A program made the translations under genes and the position numbers. A stretch of 38,822 nt of DNA from Candidatus Levyibacteriota bacterium (lineage in GTDB: Bacteria; Patescibacteriota; Microgenomatia; Levybacterales; UBA12049): contig JACPGP010000024.1 of NCBI GenBank assembly GCA_016182425.1, positions 1-38,822 on the forward strand. Reading direction: 5' to 3'. The notes beneath the pieces were generated by a model. It saw only the letters and a list, made by a program, of their open reading frames with translations. It was not told the origin of the DNA and did no database searches. Numbering within the stretch: the first letter of the stretch is position 1; each line of letters opens with the position of its first letter. Positions 1 to 9,172 of the stretch are shown piece after piece.

Positions 1-119
1 ATTACATTTTTACTTGAACAATAGGCACAACCATATCTTTTTTCATGACATTGATTTTACTCTTCACCGAGTCATTTGAATACTGTTAACCGAAGAACAG
101 GTAAAAACATACTAAAAAA

Positions 120-281
120 GTGACCAAATTACAACGGTGCCAACGAAAAACTGTTCATGACTTTGGTGTGGAAACAGAAAAGTTATTGGTCGATTTTTTG
201 AGTGGAAGGATTAGGTTAGATGAGGTTCCAGGAAGGGTAACTTTAGACGAGGATGTTACCGGTGCTGACTTGGGGGACTAG
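120..281 (+). CDS. possible small hypothetical protein (53 aa, GTG start)
   Basis: Open frame VTKLQRCQRKTVHDFGVETEKLLVDFLSGRIRLDEVPGRVTLDEDVTGADLGD*; no clear RBS. Confidence 0.35.
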   Translation: MTKLQRCQRKTVHDFGVETEKLLVDFLSGRIRLDEVPGRVTLDEDVTGADLGD

Positions 282-415
282 GTACAGTGCCCCAGGTGAG
301 AGACTGATAATCGGATAATAAGAATGGTCAAAGAATTGGTATAATAACTAGATTTTATGCCTGAGTAGCCCAGCCTACGCTAGGGCTACGGCTGGTAAAT
401 CAGTTGGTAGATAAT

Positions 416-491
416 GCCTGAATAGCTCAGTTGGTAGAGCAGCTGTTTTGTAAACAGCAGGTCGTCAGTCCGAGTCTGACTTCAGGCTCCA
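416..491 (+). tRNA. tRNA-Thr (anticodon TGT) with encoded CCA
   Basis: Cloverleaf read by eye: acceptor GCCTGAA/TTCAGGC, D stem GCTC/GAGC, anticodon stem GCTGT/ACAGC with loop TTTGTAA, T stem GTCAG/CTGAC, then T and CCA. Confidence 0.95.
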
Positions 492-1648
492 TGGGTAAAA
501 AGCGGATTTTAGTATTAACTGATCATATGCCGTGGGGTCATCGGGCAATTGCTAAAGCAATACATGGCTATCTAAAGCCAGTAGAGGCTAAATACGGCTG
601 GCAAGTTGACTATGATGAAGTAGAACTGCAATTTAAGGCAGCCAATGAGCTCTACGTGTTTATCTATCGTTTTTGGCCATCTATAGGAAAAGTTAACTTG
701 AAGATGATGGAAAATGAAACGTTACGTAAGGCGTTTGTAGAGGTACTGGACAGTGATTTACCTAATTTGATCGAGAAAATTGAAGGTTATGAGCCTGACT
801 TGGTAATCTCAACTTATTTTATGCACTCGCACGCATTGGCAAAGTGGCGTAAAGAACACAGACAAAAGTTCAAACTATGGAATGTGGTGGCAGATCCGTG
901 GACGATCAATCCAGTGTCGTTCGTTCCAGGAGCAGATATTAATTTAGTTTATGACGAGGCAGGTGAGGAACTGGCTTTAAAATTGGGTATAGAAAAAAAT
1001 AAAGTTTTTAAAAGTGGTTGGTGGGTGCGGAAAGAAATGTACCGGCCAGAGCTAAACGATCCTGCTTTTAGATTTAAAATAAGAAAAAAACTAGGTTTTG
1101 ATGATAAACAGCCAGTAATCTTTGTGGGTGGTGGAAGTTTGGGTACAAATTCGATTGCTAAATTGTTTCCGGCGTTGCTTTTGATTAAAAGGGATGTTGG
1201 GGTTGTGTTTAATTCGGGAACGGACAAGATGACGTATGCAATGGTTGAAAGATTTTCTCAGTTATTGGAAAGACTCAAGTTAACCAAGAGAGTCAAAATA
1301 GTTAATTTAGGTTGGATTGAAAATATGGGTGAAATACTGTGTGCTTGTGATGTAGTGTTTGGGAAAGCAGGTCCAAACTTTTTGTTTGATGTGGTGGCGG
1401 TGGGCAAGCCATTTGTGGCCATCACTCATGTGGGTGGTCAGGAAGATGGCAACCTAGAGCTTATAAAACGGAAAAAGCTGGGGTGGGTTAGAGAAAAGCT
1501 AGCTCAACCAGTTGATTTTTTACTAAAATATTCGCGATCGCCGAAGAAATATAATGATAAATATAGGATTACGATATCTGAAGAAGCAAAAAGAAACCAA
1601 AAAACGGAATCAAATATAGTGGAGTTGGTGAAAAAGGTGATGGAGTAG
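491..1648 (+). CDS. MurG/UgtP-like glycosyltransferase (diacylglycerol glucosyltransferase-like)
   Basis: Start MGKKRILVLTDHMPWGHRAIAKAI; C-terminal GKAGPNFLFDVVAVGKPFV donor-binding-like motif. The 431 start in the ORF track lies inside the tRNA. Confidence 0.8.
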   Translation: MGKKRILVLTDHMPWGHRAIAKAIHGYLKPVEAKYGWQVDYDEVELQFKAANELYVFIYRFWPSIGKVNLKMMENETLRKAFVEVLDSDLPNLIEKIEGYEPDLVISTYFMHSHALAKWRKEHRQKFKLWNVVADPWTINPVSFVPGADINLVYDEAGEELALKLGIEKNKVFKSGWWVRKEMYRPELNDPAFRFKIRKKLGFDDKQPVIFVGGGSLGTNSIAKLFPALLLIKRDVGVVFNSGTDKMTYAMVERFSQLLERLKLTKRVKIVNLGWIENMGEILCACDVVFGKAGPNFLFDVVAVGKPFVAITHVGGQEDGNLELIKRKKLGWVREKLAQPVDFLLKYSRSPKKYNDKYRITISEEAKRNQKTESNIVELVKKVME

Positions 1649-1823
1649 AAAAAACACCCACCAAAGGCGTTGCTTCAATAGCGGCTTTTCCACGCTATAA
1701 GACGTGGTGGATGGCTGGTCTCTAGGGCAAGGCCTTGCTGACACAGTACCTTCCATTTTAGAAGTTTAGCTAGAAAAAACACCTTCTTAAAGATCGCCTT
1801 TGGTAGGATGGTAAAATTGTATC

Positions 1824-2213
1824 ATGATTACCATACCAAAGAAAGTCGAGTATAGTATTATATTAATAGCTTACTTGGCAAAAAACAAGCAAGGTTCCGT
1901 GTCTTTAACACATGTTTCCAAGAGATTAAAGCTGCCATATCGGTTCTTGGGACAGCTGGCGGGAAAGTTGAAAGAGGCGGGGATTGTAACAAGTCGAGAA
2001 GGTAAGAGTGGCGGTTATGAATTGGTTGCTGGCTGGCAAAAGAAAAACCTGTATGATCTAATGGAAGCTTTGGGTGAGAATAAACGAATGGTTAAGTGTT
2101 TGGGAGACGGTGAATGTAGTCGGGCTGCCGAGTGCGATTTGAGAACGATTTGGAATAAGGTTGAAAAGAACTTTATTGATCAGTTAAAACAAATTAAGTT
2201 AGAAGAAATATAA
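1824..2213 (+). CDS. Rrf2 family transcriptional regulator
   Basis: Winged-helix MITIPKKVEYSIILIAYLAK...LPYRFLGQLAGKLKEAGIVTSREGKSGGYEL with C-terminal cysteines (CLGDGECSRAAECDL). Confidence 0.9.
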   Translation: MITIPKKVEYSIILIAYLAKNKQGSVSLTHVSKRLKLPYRFLGQLAGKLKEAGIVTSREGKSGGYELVAGWQKKNLYDLMEALGENKRMVKCLGDGECSRAAECDLRTIWNKVEKNFIDQLKQIKLEEI

Positions 2214-2215
2214 TT

Positions 2216-2479
2216 ATGAAAGTAAAAAGTCAAAATTCAAAAGTCAAAACAAAACAGTACATTACCGAGAATACCTTGATTGCAGAAGTGGTGGAAAGGT
2301 ACCCAGATATAGCGGAGATATTGACTGAAGATTATGGCTTTCATTGTGTCAGTTGTTTTGCTGCTGAAATGGAAACTATTGGTATGGGAGCTGGTGGGCA
2401 TGGAATGTCCGCAGAGGAAATCAAACGGATGTTGACAGCTCTAAACAAATTAATTGGTCAAGATAGTAAAAATAAATAA
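2216..2479 (+). CDS. DUF1858-domain protein
   Basis: LIAEVVERYPDIAEILTEDYGFHCVSCFAAEMETIGMGAGGHGMSAEEIKRML is typical of DUF1858. Confidence 0.85.
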   Translation: MKVKSQNSKVKTKQYITENTLIAEVVERYPDIAEILTEDYGFHCVSCFAAEMETIGMGAGGHGMSAEEIKRMLTALNKLIGQDSKNK

Positions 2480-2481
2480 AA

Positions 2482-2507
2482 AATCCCCCGAAAATTTTCG
2501 GGGGATT
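2482..2507. terminator. intrinsic terminator hairpin
   Basis: Perfect inverted repeat AATCCCCCGAAAATTTTCGGGGGATT directly after the DUF1858 gene. Confidence 0.85.
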
Positions 2508-2527
2508 GGTGGTCTGTTATTGGTTGA

Positions 2528-3439
2528 TTAATCAAGTTTGTCTACAATCTTGCAGACAGTGCCGGATAGTACGCAAGTTTTGTTGGCAGGTGCTTTTATT
2601 GTTGGGCATTTTAGACCAGGTCTAGTTGGAACACAAGATAGTCCACACCAACCGCAGGTAATACCGGTTCGAGTGGGGAGAAGAGAGACTCGGGGTGTGA
2701 GTCGTGGATTGAGAGTAACTTTGGGGATAGGAAGACATTTGCCAAGTGGTATGGTCTCGACTGATTCATCCTTTTGCACTCTTTTTGGTGTTTGACAATA
2801 TTGCCCTATATCGCAATCATTGTCGCCGGTACATTGTCGCGGGTCGTCTGGACGGTTGGTTGGCTTTTGGGGATTTTTGCAGGTGCCATGACCTTCACAG
2901 GCCTTGCGAGCTAGTTCACGAAGGACACTTTGACCAGCACAACTACCCTTAATTGGCTTGACTTCGCCAGTGGTCCCATCATAACAAGAATATTTGGCAG
3001 ATGAAAAACCGGTTTCAGTGTACAATGGATTAATTTGAGCACCAGTGGGAAGTCGGGGGGATTCGCAAGCAGTACCGACCTCAAATGAATTAGTACCGTA
3101 TTTACAGGCAGAAGTTGGCTTTGGACCAAGTGTTCCTTGAGGACAAAATTGGCTGGTTAATTTAAAAATATCACCGCAAAAACCTTTCGGAATTTGATCT
3201 TTATCTTGGTTTTCACCTTTTTTGCAATAGTTATCAAATAATTCAGTAACTTCATGGCAAAGTGCACTGGGAACATTGGTTGGTCTAACAACTGGAGTCG
3301 TTTTTGGAAGAATAGAACTACCACCCACGGTACTATCACCGAGAACGCCACTTTGATTGAGAGATAGAAAAGTGCTAACAACAGCTAAAGTTAATACAGA
3401 GAGAGATAAAGCTAAAACAGTTGATTTGTGTGAATCCAT
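2528..3439 (-). CDS. Cys-rich secreted/anchored hypothetical protein
   Basis: N-terminal hydrophobic segment, about 20 Cys, Pro/Thr-rich linkers, CTGDNDCDIGQYC motif. Confidence 0.75.
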   Translation of the reverse strand: MDSHKSTVLALSLSVLTLAVVSTFLSLNQSGVLGDSTVGGSSILPKTTPVVRPTNVPSALCHEVTELFDNYCKKGENQDKDQIPKGFCGDIFKLTSQFCPQGTLGPKPTSACKYGTNSFEVGTACESPRLPTGAQINPLYTETGFSSAKYSCYDGTTGEVKPIKGSCAGQSVLRELARKACEGHGTCKNPQKPTNRPDDPRQCTGDNDCDIGQYCQTPKRVQKDESVETIPLGKCLPIPKVTLNPRLTPRVSLLPTRTGITCGWCGLSCVPTRPGLKCPTIKAPANKTCVLSGTVCKIVDKLD

Positions 3440-3512
3440 TCACTTTAATAATAGTTAACTATAAAAATCTACCAGTATTTGGGGGTGTAAGTCAAGGGAT
3501 CGGGGATATCAA

Positions 3513-4097
3513 CTAGAGAATTATTTTGAGGATGAACTGGATGGCGGGTGTCAGGATTAGATTGATTAAATTTGAGCCTTTGAAGGGAAGAAATAATATA
3601 AGTGCTAAGATGATAACTCCGTACTGGTCGAAAGCCTGTTGCCAACGGAGTGAGTGTGCTTCTGGAAGTAAATTGAGGAGAATTTTGGAACCATCTAGAG
3701 GAGGAAGAGGAAGTAAGTTGAAAACGGCTAAGACTATATTGGTTTGGATAAAGATATAGAAAGGAGGAAGAGGCAGGAAGCGGATGACAATCGCGAAAAT
3801 AATGGCAAGGGAGAGGTTGCTAAGTGGTCCAGCCAGCGCGACATAAATTTCTTCACGTTTACTTAGGTTGTAAGGATCGATAGGGACTGGTTTACCCCAA
3901 CCAAAATGGACAATAAAAAGCATGAGTGTACCTAACGGGTCTAGGTGAGCGAGCGGGTTTAGAGTGACTCTGCCAAAAGAACGGGGGGTGGGATCGCCGA
4001 AATGATCGGCAACAAATGCATGTGAAAATTCGTGGATGGTAATAGCAATAATCAGTCCAACGAAGAAAATTAAGCCCTCCAAAAGTCCAATATCCAT
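3513..4097 (-). CDS. site-2 protease family (M50) membrane metalloprotease
   Basis: MDIGLLEGLIFFVGLIIAITIHEFSHAF (HExxH) and NLLPLPPLDGSKIL; start revised from 4211 to 4097. Confidence 0.9.
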   Translation of the reverse strand: MDIGLLEGLIFFVGLIIAITIHEFSHAFVADHFGDPTPRSFGRVTLNPLAHLDPLGTLMLFIVHFGWGKPVPIDPYNLSKREEIYVALAGPLSNLSLAIIFAIVIRFLPLPPFYIFIQTNIVLAVFNLLPLPPLDGSKILLNLLPEAHSLRWQQAFDQYGVIILALILFLPFKGSNLINLILTPAIQFILKIIL

Positions 4098-4098
4098 G

Positions 4099-4109
4099 TT
4101 ATAGTATAA
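4099..4109. promoter_or_regulatory. symmetric bidirectional -10 element TTATAGTATAA
   Basis: Palindrome lying in the 15-bp gap between divergent start codons 4097(-) and 4113(+). Confidence 0.6.
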
Positions 4110-4112
4110 CCC

Positions 4113-4316
4113 ATGAGAACATGTAGCTTGTGTGGTAAAGGTACTTCCATAGGTCGTAACCGCTCCCATGCCCAAAACCGAACTTCGAGAACTTATAAGG
4201 CAAATATACACAAAGTTAGCTTGCTAGTCGGCACCACTAAGGTTGGCGGTAAGTTTTGTAGTAAGTGTCTAAAATCCCTAAAGAGGGAAGTAAAACAAAA
4301 AACGGCACTTGTTTAG
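4113..4316 (+). CDS. rpmB: 50S ribosomal protein bL28
   Basis: MRTCSLCGKGTSIGRNRSHAQNRTSRTYKANIHKV...CSKCLKSLKR. Confidence 0.93.
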   Translation: MRTCSLCGKGTSIGRNRSHAQNRTSRTYKANIHKVSLLVGTTKVGGKFCSKCLKSLKREVKQKTALV

Positions 4317-4326
4317 GGTGCCGTTT
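4301..4326 (+). terminator. terminator-like hairpin overlapping rpmB 3' end
   Basis: AACGGCAC...GTGCCGTT inverted repeat followed by T's. Confidence 0.6.
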
Positions 4327-4342
4327 AATGATTTAAGAAGAA

Positions 4343-4453
4343 CTACTTTTTCTTAGCTTTTTTGACGGTCTTTTTCTTAACTACTTTCTTAACAGCTTTT
4401 TTAGCGACTTTCTTCTTAACGACTTTTTTGACGGCTTTCTTTTTTACTGGCAT
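4343..4453 (-). CDS. 36-aa lysine-rich (histone H1 tail-like) basic protein
   Basis: MPVKKKAVKKVVKKKVAKKAVKKVVKKKTVKKAKKK*; preceded by GGAGGAAT Shine-Dalgarno on the minus strand; below the ORF-track cutoff. Confidence 0.75.
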   Translation of the reverse strand: MPVKKKAVKKVVKKKVAKKAVKKVVKKKTVKKAKKK

Positions 4454-4636
4454 AAATTTTATTCCTCCTTTAAATAATTTAAGTCTTTTTTGTAAAATAT
4501 GTCAAAATAAATAGTGCCTATCTAATGGTTATATATAAGCAAATTAAGAAGAAAAAAGGACTTAAATTAATTAGGAATTAGGAATTATAAATTAGGAGTT
4601 TTACTGTAAGATAAGGTAAAAATACCAGTATTAAAT

Positions 4637-5497
4637 TTATTTTGAAAGTGAATAGTGTGATGAAATTTCAGACCAAAAAGTGGACTTTTTGCCTTCGATC
4701 TGGACTTTTTCTAATTCAAGAGTACTGTTATTTTTGGTAAAGGAAAAAATCTTCATGGTTAGTTTTGGTCCATTTTTGGGGAAAACGAAGGTCCAGACTC
4801 CAGGCCAAGGAAGGAGGGCCCTGATTTTTTTGTCTAAAATTGGGGCAAATTCTGGGTCTGATAATTTTTTTGAATCGATATATCCATCGTCTTTGGTTAG
4901 CTGCCGGGCATAAAATCCTGTGCCGGATTGGGGGAGTGGAGCTATATTGCCAGAAACTATTTCGGGAAGAGTGCTAATAATGAGATCGCCTCCAAGGTCA
5001 TAGAGTGAAGTGTAAAGAGATTCTTTAGTATCGGTGGGTAGAAGCGGTTGACTGACCTGTGTGATAAGGTCGCCTTTGTCAAACTTGGCAGACATCTTGA
5101 TGAGAGTAACTCCGATGGTCTCCTCGCCATTTAGAATAGCCCATTCAATCGGGAAACGTCCAGCATATTGGGGCAGAAGAGACGGATGGAAATTGATAGG
5201 CATAACTTTAGGAAGATTTAGCCATTTATCATTTATCATTTGACCATATCCGGCAACAACTATAAAATCAGGACGTTCGATGTTGGGAATAGTATTTAGA
5301 TCTTCAAGTGGAAACAGAGGTAAATTATTATCCTTGGCATACTGATGAACTGCGGTAGTGGTTAGTACTCCTCGATCACCTTTGCGAGGGGGAGTCGTGA
5401 CTACTCCGACAATCTGAAAGCCGGGGTGTTCATGTAGCTTTTTGAGTATCTGAACTGAGTATTGTTGAAATGAACCGAAGAATACAACTGAAATCAT
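4637..5497 (-). CDS. fmt: methionyl-tRNA formyltransferase
   Basis: VVFFGSFQQYS..., INFHPSLLPQYAGRFPIEWAILNGEETIGVTLIKM, DKGDLI, C-terminal ALLPWPGVWT. Confidence 0.93.
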   Translation of the reverse strand: MISVVFFGSFQQYSVQILKKLHEHPGFQIVGVVTTPPRKGDRGVLTTTAVHQYAKDNNLPLFPLEDLNTIPNIERPDFIVVAGYGQMINDKWLNLPKVMPINFHPSLLPQYAGRFPIEWAILNGEETIGVTLIKMSAKFDKGDLITQVSQPLLPTDTKESLYTSLYDLGGDLIISTLPEIVSGNIAPLPQSGTGFYARQLTKDDGYIDSKKLSDPEFAPILDKKIRALLPWPGVWTFVFPKNGPKLTMKIFSFTKNNSTLELEKVQIEGKKSTFWSEISSHYSLSK

Positions 5498-5529
5498 GCC
5501 TAATTATAGCTTTTTTGGTAAAATGAGTC

Positions 5530-6102
5530 ATGCGGAAGATAGTGTTTTATCCAAACGAGATCCTGAGAGTGAAGACTAGGGATATCAAATCAATTGATGA
5601 GATGCTTCAAGCTGATGTTGACGAGTTGAGGTGGGCTCTACAGAAGGAGAAAGATCATGCTGCAGGTTTGGCGGCGGTTCAGGTTGGCTTGGATCGAAGA
5701 TTTTTTGGCTTAGTCACTGGACAAAAGAGGAACTTACAAATTTTTATAAACCCCAGAGTCATTAAGACGTTTGGTCAGAAGTTACATCCGATTATGACAT
5801 TTGATGATGGCAAGCAAGAAGACTTTTTGGAGGGTTGCCTGTCTTTTCCGGGGCTTTTTGGGACAGTTAATCGATATTTGCGGATTGAAGCCGAATGGGA
5901 AGAAATCAAGGGTAAGAAACTAGAAACTAGAAACAAGAAACTGGAAGGGATTGAGGCAATCGCTTATCAACATGAACTGGACCACCTAAACGGCATTTTG
6001 TTTATTGATCATATAAAAGAAGAAGGTGGGGAGCTATATATGTGGGAGGGGGACAAGAAAAAGCGAGTTGATCTAAACCTGGTAGTGGAAAAGGAAAAAT
6101 AA
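5530..6102 (+). CDS. def: peptide deformylase
   Basis: AAVQVGLDRRFF, EGCLSFPG, QHELDHLNGILF motifs. Confidence 0.95.
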   Translation: MRKIVFYPNEILRVKTRDIKSIDEMLQADVDELRWALQKEKDHAAGLAAVQVGLDRRFFGLVTGQKRNLQIFINPRVIKTFGQKLHPIMTFDDGKQEDFLEGCLSFPGLFGTVNRYLRIEAEWEEIKGKKLETRNKKLEGIEAIAYQHELDHLNGILFIDHIKEEGGELYMWEGDKKKRVDLNLVVEKEK

Positions 6103-6124
6103 CAACAAAATACCGGGGGGAATA

Positions 6125-8032
6125 TTAGATAGCTAAATTGGAAATTTTATCCAAGTATTCTTTGGCATCGGTGTTTGATGGAGCTAGAAGTAGAGTTTTG
6201 TCAAACATTATTTTTGATTCAGAGTATTTTTTTTGTTGATAAAATATTTCTCCTAAGGCAAAGCTGGCGTGATCATAGTTTGGCTTGAGGGTTAGTGCGT
6301 GCTGATAGTTGGTTATAGCTGAGTCCATCTCTGAAATATTTTGATAAAACTTAGCTAAAAGATAAAAAGAAGAAGCGTCGGTGGGAGCTAATCGGGTTGC
6401 TTTTGTAAGAGCGTCAACAGTGTAGACATAATATTTTGAGTCAATCAGAGAAAGGAAATAAAAACCTTGGGCGCGCTCTTTCCACAGGTTGAGGTTAAAC
6501 GGAGAAATGGAAATGGCGGTATCGAGCGCTTTGACTACGTGGGGAATTTGAGATTTGTCTTTGGTGGCAGCAGAACTTTCGGCTAACACTAGGGCGTATT
6601 TGCTAAGATAGACCGGTTCGTCGGGGCGGAAGTTTAGAGCGTATCTTAACTCAGTTAAGGACTGTCGGTGGTAGGCAATATCGGCCAGAAAGTACTTAAA
6701 AGTAACTAGTAACCAGTAACTAGAAACTAGAATAAGACAAAGTGAAAAAAACTTCTGAATAGTATTCGGTGATGTGCGGGGAATTGTGATTTGATCTTGG
6801 GCAATGAAGGTGGGGAGAAGAAAAAAGTAGAGTGAGGTGGTGACTACAGAGAAGCCAGCAAAATTTGTTATCAATATAGAGACAAATGAAGCTAATAAGG
6901 CTGGGAAGCTTTTGAGAGTATAAATCATAAAACCAATAAGAACTAAGTAGCTGATAAAACCAAAAGATCCGGAGGTGGCTAAATAGTTTAGGTATTCGTT
7001 GTGGGCTTTGTTGTAAATAAAGTTCCATTCAGAGGTGAGGTTGTGACTGGAGGGACGAGTCCAGTAGTAGCTGTAGGCGAAAGTTTCCGGACCGGTACCA
7101 AAAAGAGGAAATTGACGCCACAGATCAATGCTTCCTTGCCAGACAATTTTCCGAATATCTTTGCTGGGAGTGATTAGTAGTGGGGTGATAGTGGTCGGGG
7201 AGGTGGGTTCAAAACGTGATGGAAATAGTATGTCTTTGATAGGGTTAGTTATAGAAACTGAGAAGAAAACCAAAGTAAAAAGTAAAAGGCCATGCCTGCC
7301 GGAAGGCAGGTAAAAAGTAAAATGGGGTCTAAATCTATTTTTGTATAAGTGGATCAAACTATACATAGTAAGTGAAATTAGGGCGGCGAGGATGCCGGAC
7401 TTGGATTTGGTAAAAAGTAAACAAATATAAAATATTGAAGTAAGAAATATGAAATATGATTTATGAATAGGACGAGAAGAAGACAAAAAGCGGTCGAGGG
7501 CGAGGGGGAGGAGAATGCAAAGATAAGCTGCCAGCCAGTTTGGTTGACCTAGAGTACTAAAGACTCGGGACTGAACATCTTGGACCCAGAAGCCCTTATC
7601 TATTCCAAAATGTTCCAAAATTCCATATGAGGAGACGATTAATCCAGTAAAGAGCGAGGCGGAAGTCAACCAACTGGTAAGAGTGGGGGTGCGATAAACA
7701 GAAAAGGTCAGAAAAATAATGGAATATGATAATAAAGATAAAAGACCTCCATTGAGTCGGGAGTAATAGCCGTAGATGGAAGTGTGGGTATCAATACTGA
7801 AGAATGTGGAGACTGCTTGGGAGAGTAGAAAGATAATAAGCGGCCAAAAAAGCAGATTTTTACGAACAAGGGGAGCGTTACCCAGAAGATAGTTAAACAA
7901 ATGTGAGACGAGAAGGAGCAGGCTAATCAGATAGACTGTATACATCTTGGGAACTTCAAAAAATTCGGAGTTGGCCAAGTTGAGGATGAGGGGGACAATT
8001 AGGACTAGTGCGGTAAATAAAAAGTTGATCAT
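6125..8032 (-). CDS. O-antigen ligase/polymerase (Wzy-like) membrane protein with C-terminal TPR
   Basis: Multiple TM segments, GTGPETF...HNEYLNYLATSGSFG, C-terminal TPR-like repeats. Confidence 0.85.
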   Translation of the reverse strand: MINFLFTALVLIVPLILNLANSEFFEVPKMYTVYLISLLLLVSHLFNYLLGNAPLVRKNLLFWPLIIFLLSQAVSTFFSIDTHTSIYGYYSRLNGGLLSLLSYSIIFLTFSVYRTPTLTSWLTSASLFTGLIVSSYGILEHFGIDKGFWVQDVQSRVFSTLGQPNWLAAYLCILLPLALDRFLSSSRPIHKSYFIFLTSIFYICLLFTKSKSGILAALISLTMYSLIHLYKNRFRPHFTFYLPSGRHGLLLFTLVFFSVSITNPIKDILFPSRFEPTSPTTITPLLITPSKDIRKIVWQGSIDLWRQFPLFGTGPETFAYSYYWTRPSSHNLTSEWNFIYNKAHNEYLNYLATSGSFGFISYLVLIGFMIYTLKSFPALLASFVSILITNFAGFSVVTTSLYFFLLPTFIAQDQITIPRTSPNTIQKFFSLCLILVSSYWLLVTFKYFLADIAYHRQSLTELRYALNFRPDEPVYLSKYALVLAESSAATKDKSQIPHVVKALDTAISISPFNLNLWKERAQGFYFLSLIDSKYYVYTVDALTKATRLAPTDASSFYLLAKFYQNISEMDSAITNYQHALTLKPNYDHASFALGEIFYQQKKYSESKIMFDKTLLLAPSNTDAKEYLDKISNLAI

Positions 8033-8065
8033 AAATGGTTCAGTTTAGATATTATATAATTTTGT

Positions 8066-9172
8066 ATGAGTTGGATGAAGACAGTTAAGTCAAGGGTAAT
8101 GGGAACGATGGCCAATTTTTATTGGGATATTGGGGTTGATTTGGGAACTAGTAACACCTTACTTCTGCTTAATGAAAGGGGGATTGTGGTGGACGAGCCA
8201 ACCATTGTGGCTCGTTTAAAAAAGAAACGGTGGACAGGACTTTCTGCCCCAAAATGGGCAGGAAATAAAATTGTAGCTTACGGGTACAAGGCGAAAGAAA
8301 TGTTGAATCGGGAACCAGCACAGATAGAAGTAGTTAGTCCGATAAAGAACGGAATTATATCGGATCTAGAAGCCTTGGAGGCTTTGGTGTCGTACTACTT
8401 GAAACTAATATATGAAATTCCCAGCCGTTACCCAAAAATTTTCAAACCAAGGGTGATTGTATCGGTACCAGGATCGATTACAGATGTGCAAAAAAGAGCC
8501 GTAAAATCGGTGTTTTTGACATCTGGTGCTAGTGAAGTAGTCTTGATAGAAGGCTTGGTTTTGGCAGCGGTAGGAGTGGGGTTACCTGCTAAGAAGAATT
8601 CCGGAACGATGATAGTTGACGTGGGTGGGGGGAAAACAGAAGTCGGAGTTATTTCTATGGGTGGAGTAGTGGTGGGGAAGGGGATTAAGAGTTCGAGTGG
8701 GGACTTTGACGTGGCCATAATTAACTATATTCGAATGAAATACAGCTTGCTCATTGGTCAGACTACAGCGGAGAGAGCAAAGATTGAGTTGGGAAACGTG
8801 GGAGAGCCGAACAAATCACTAAAAGAAATGGTGATTAGGGGGAGAGACTTGGAAACAGGACTCCCAAAGTCGGTCAAAATAAATGAAAACGAGATTCGAG
8901 AAGCAGTTATGTTTGAAGTTCAGAAATTAATTAAATTAATAAAAGAAGAACTGGATGAAACACCGCCAGAATTGATGGACGACATTTTAAAAAGAGGCAT
9001 TGTTATGGTGGGAAACGGTTCTAAACTTCATGGACTGGACAGATTGGTGGAGAAGGAAACAAAAATTACTACCCAAAGAGCTGATGAGGCTGGATTATGC
9101 ATAATTAAGGGTTGTGGGCAGTTGATGGAGGATAGATACCTGTTAGAAAGTATTCGTCTGGTTACTGGATAA
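8066..9172 (+). CDS. mreB: rod shape-determining protein MreB-like
   Basis: DIGVDLGTSNTLLL, PIKNGIISD, IVSVPGSITDVQKRAV, MIVDVGGGKTEVGVIS. Confidence 0.88.
   Translation: MSWMKTVKSRVMGTMANFYWDIGVDLGTSNTLLLLNERGIVVDEPTIVARLKKKRWTGLSAPKWAGNKIVAYGYKAKEMLNREPAQIEVVSPIKNGIISDLEALEALVSYYLKLIYEIPSRYPKIFKPRVIVSVPGSITDVQKRAVKSVFLTSGASEVVLIEGLVLAAVGVGLPAKKNSGTMIVDVGGGKTEVGVISMGGVVVGKGIKSSSGDFDVAIINYIRMKYSLLIGQTTAERAKIELGNVGEPNKSLKEMVIRGRDLETGLPKSVKINENEIREAVMFEVQKLIKLIKEELDETPPELMDDILKRGIVMVGNGSKLHGLDRLVEKETKITTQRADEAGLCIIKGCGQLMEDRYLLESIRLVTG

Noticed and set aside
431-490. Upstream start of the glycosyltransferase ORF
   Set aside because: These codons are inside the tRNA-Thr; ATG at 491 is the plausible start.
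949-1227. 92-aa minus-strand ORF
   Set aside because: Antisense to the glycosyltransferase.
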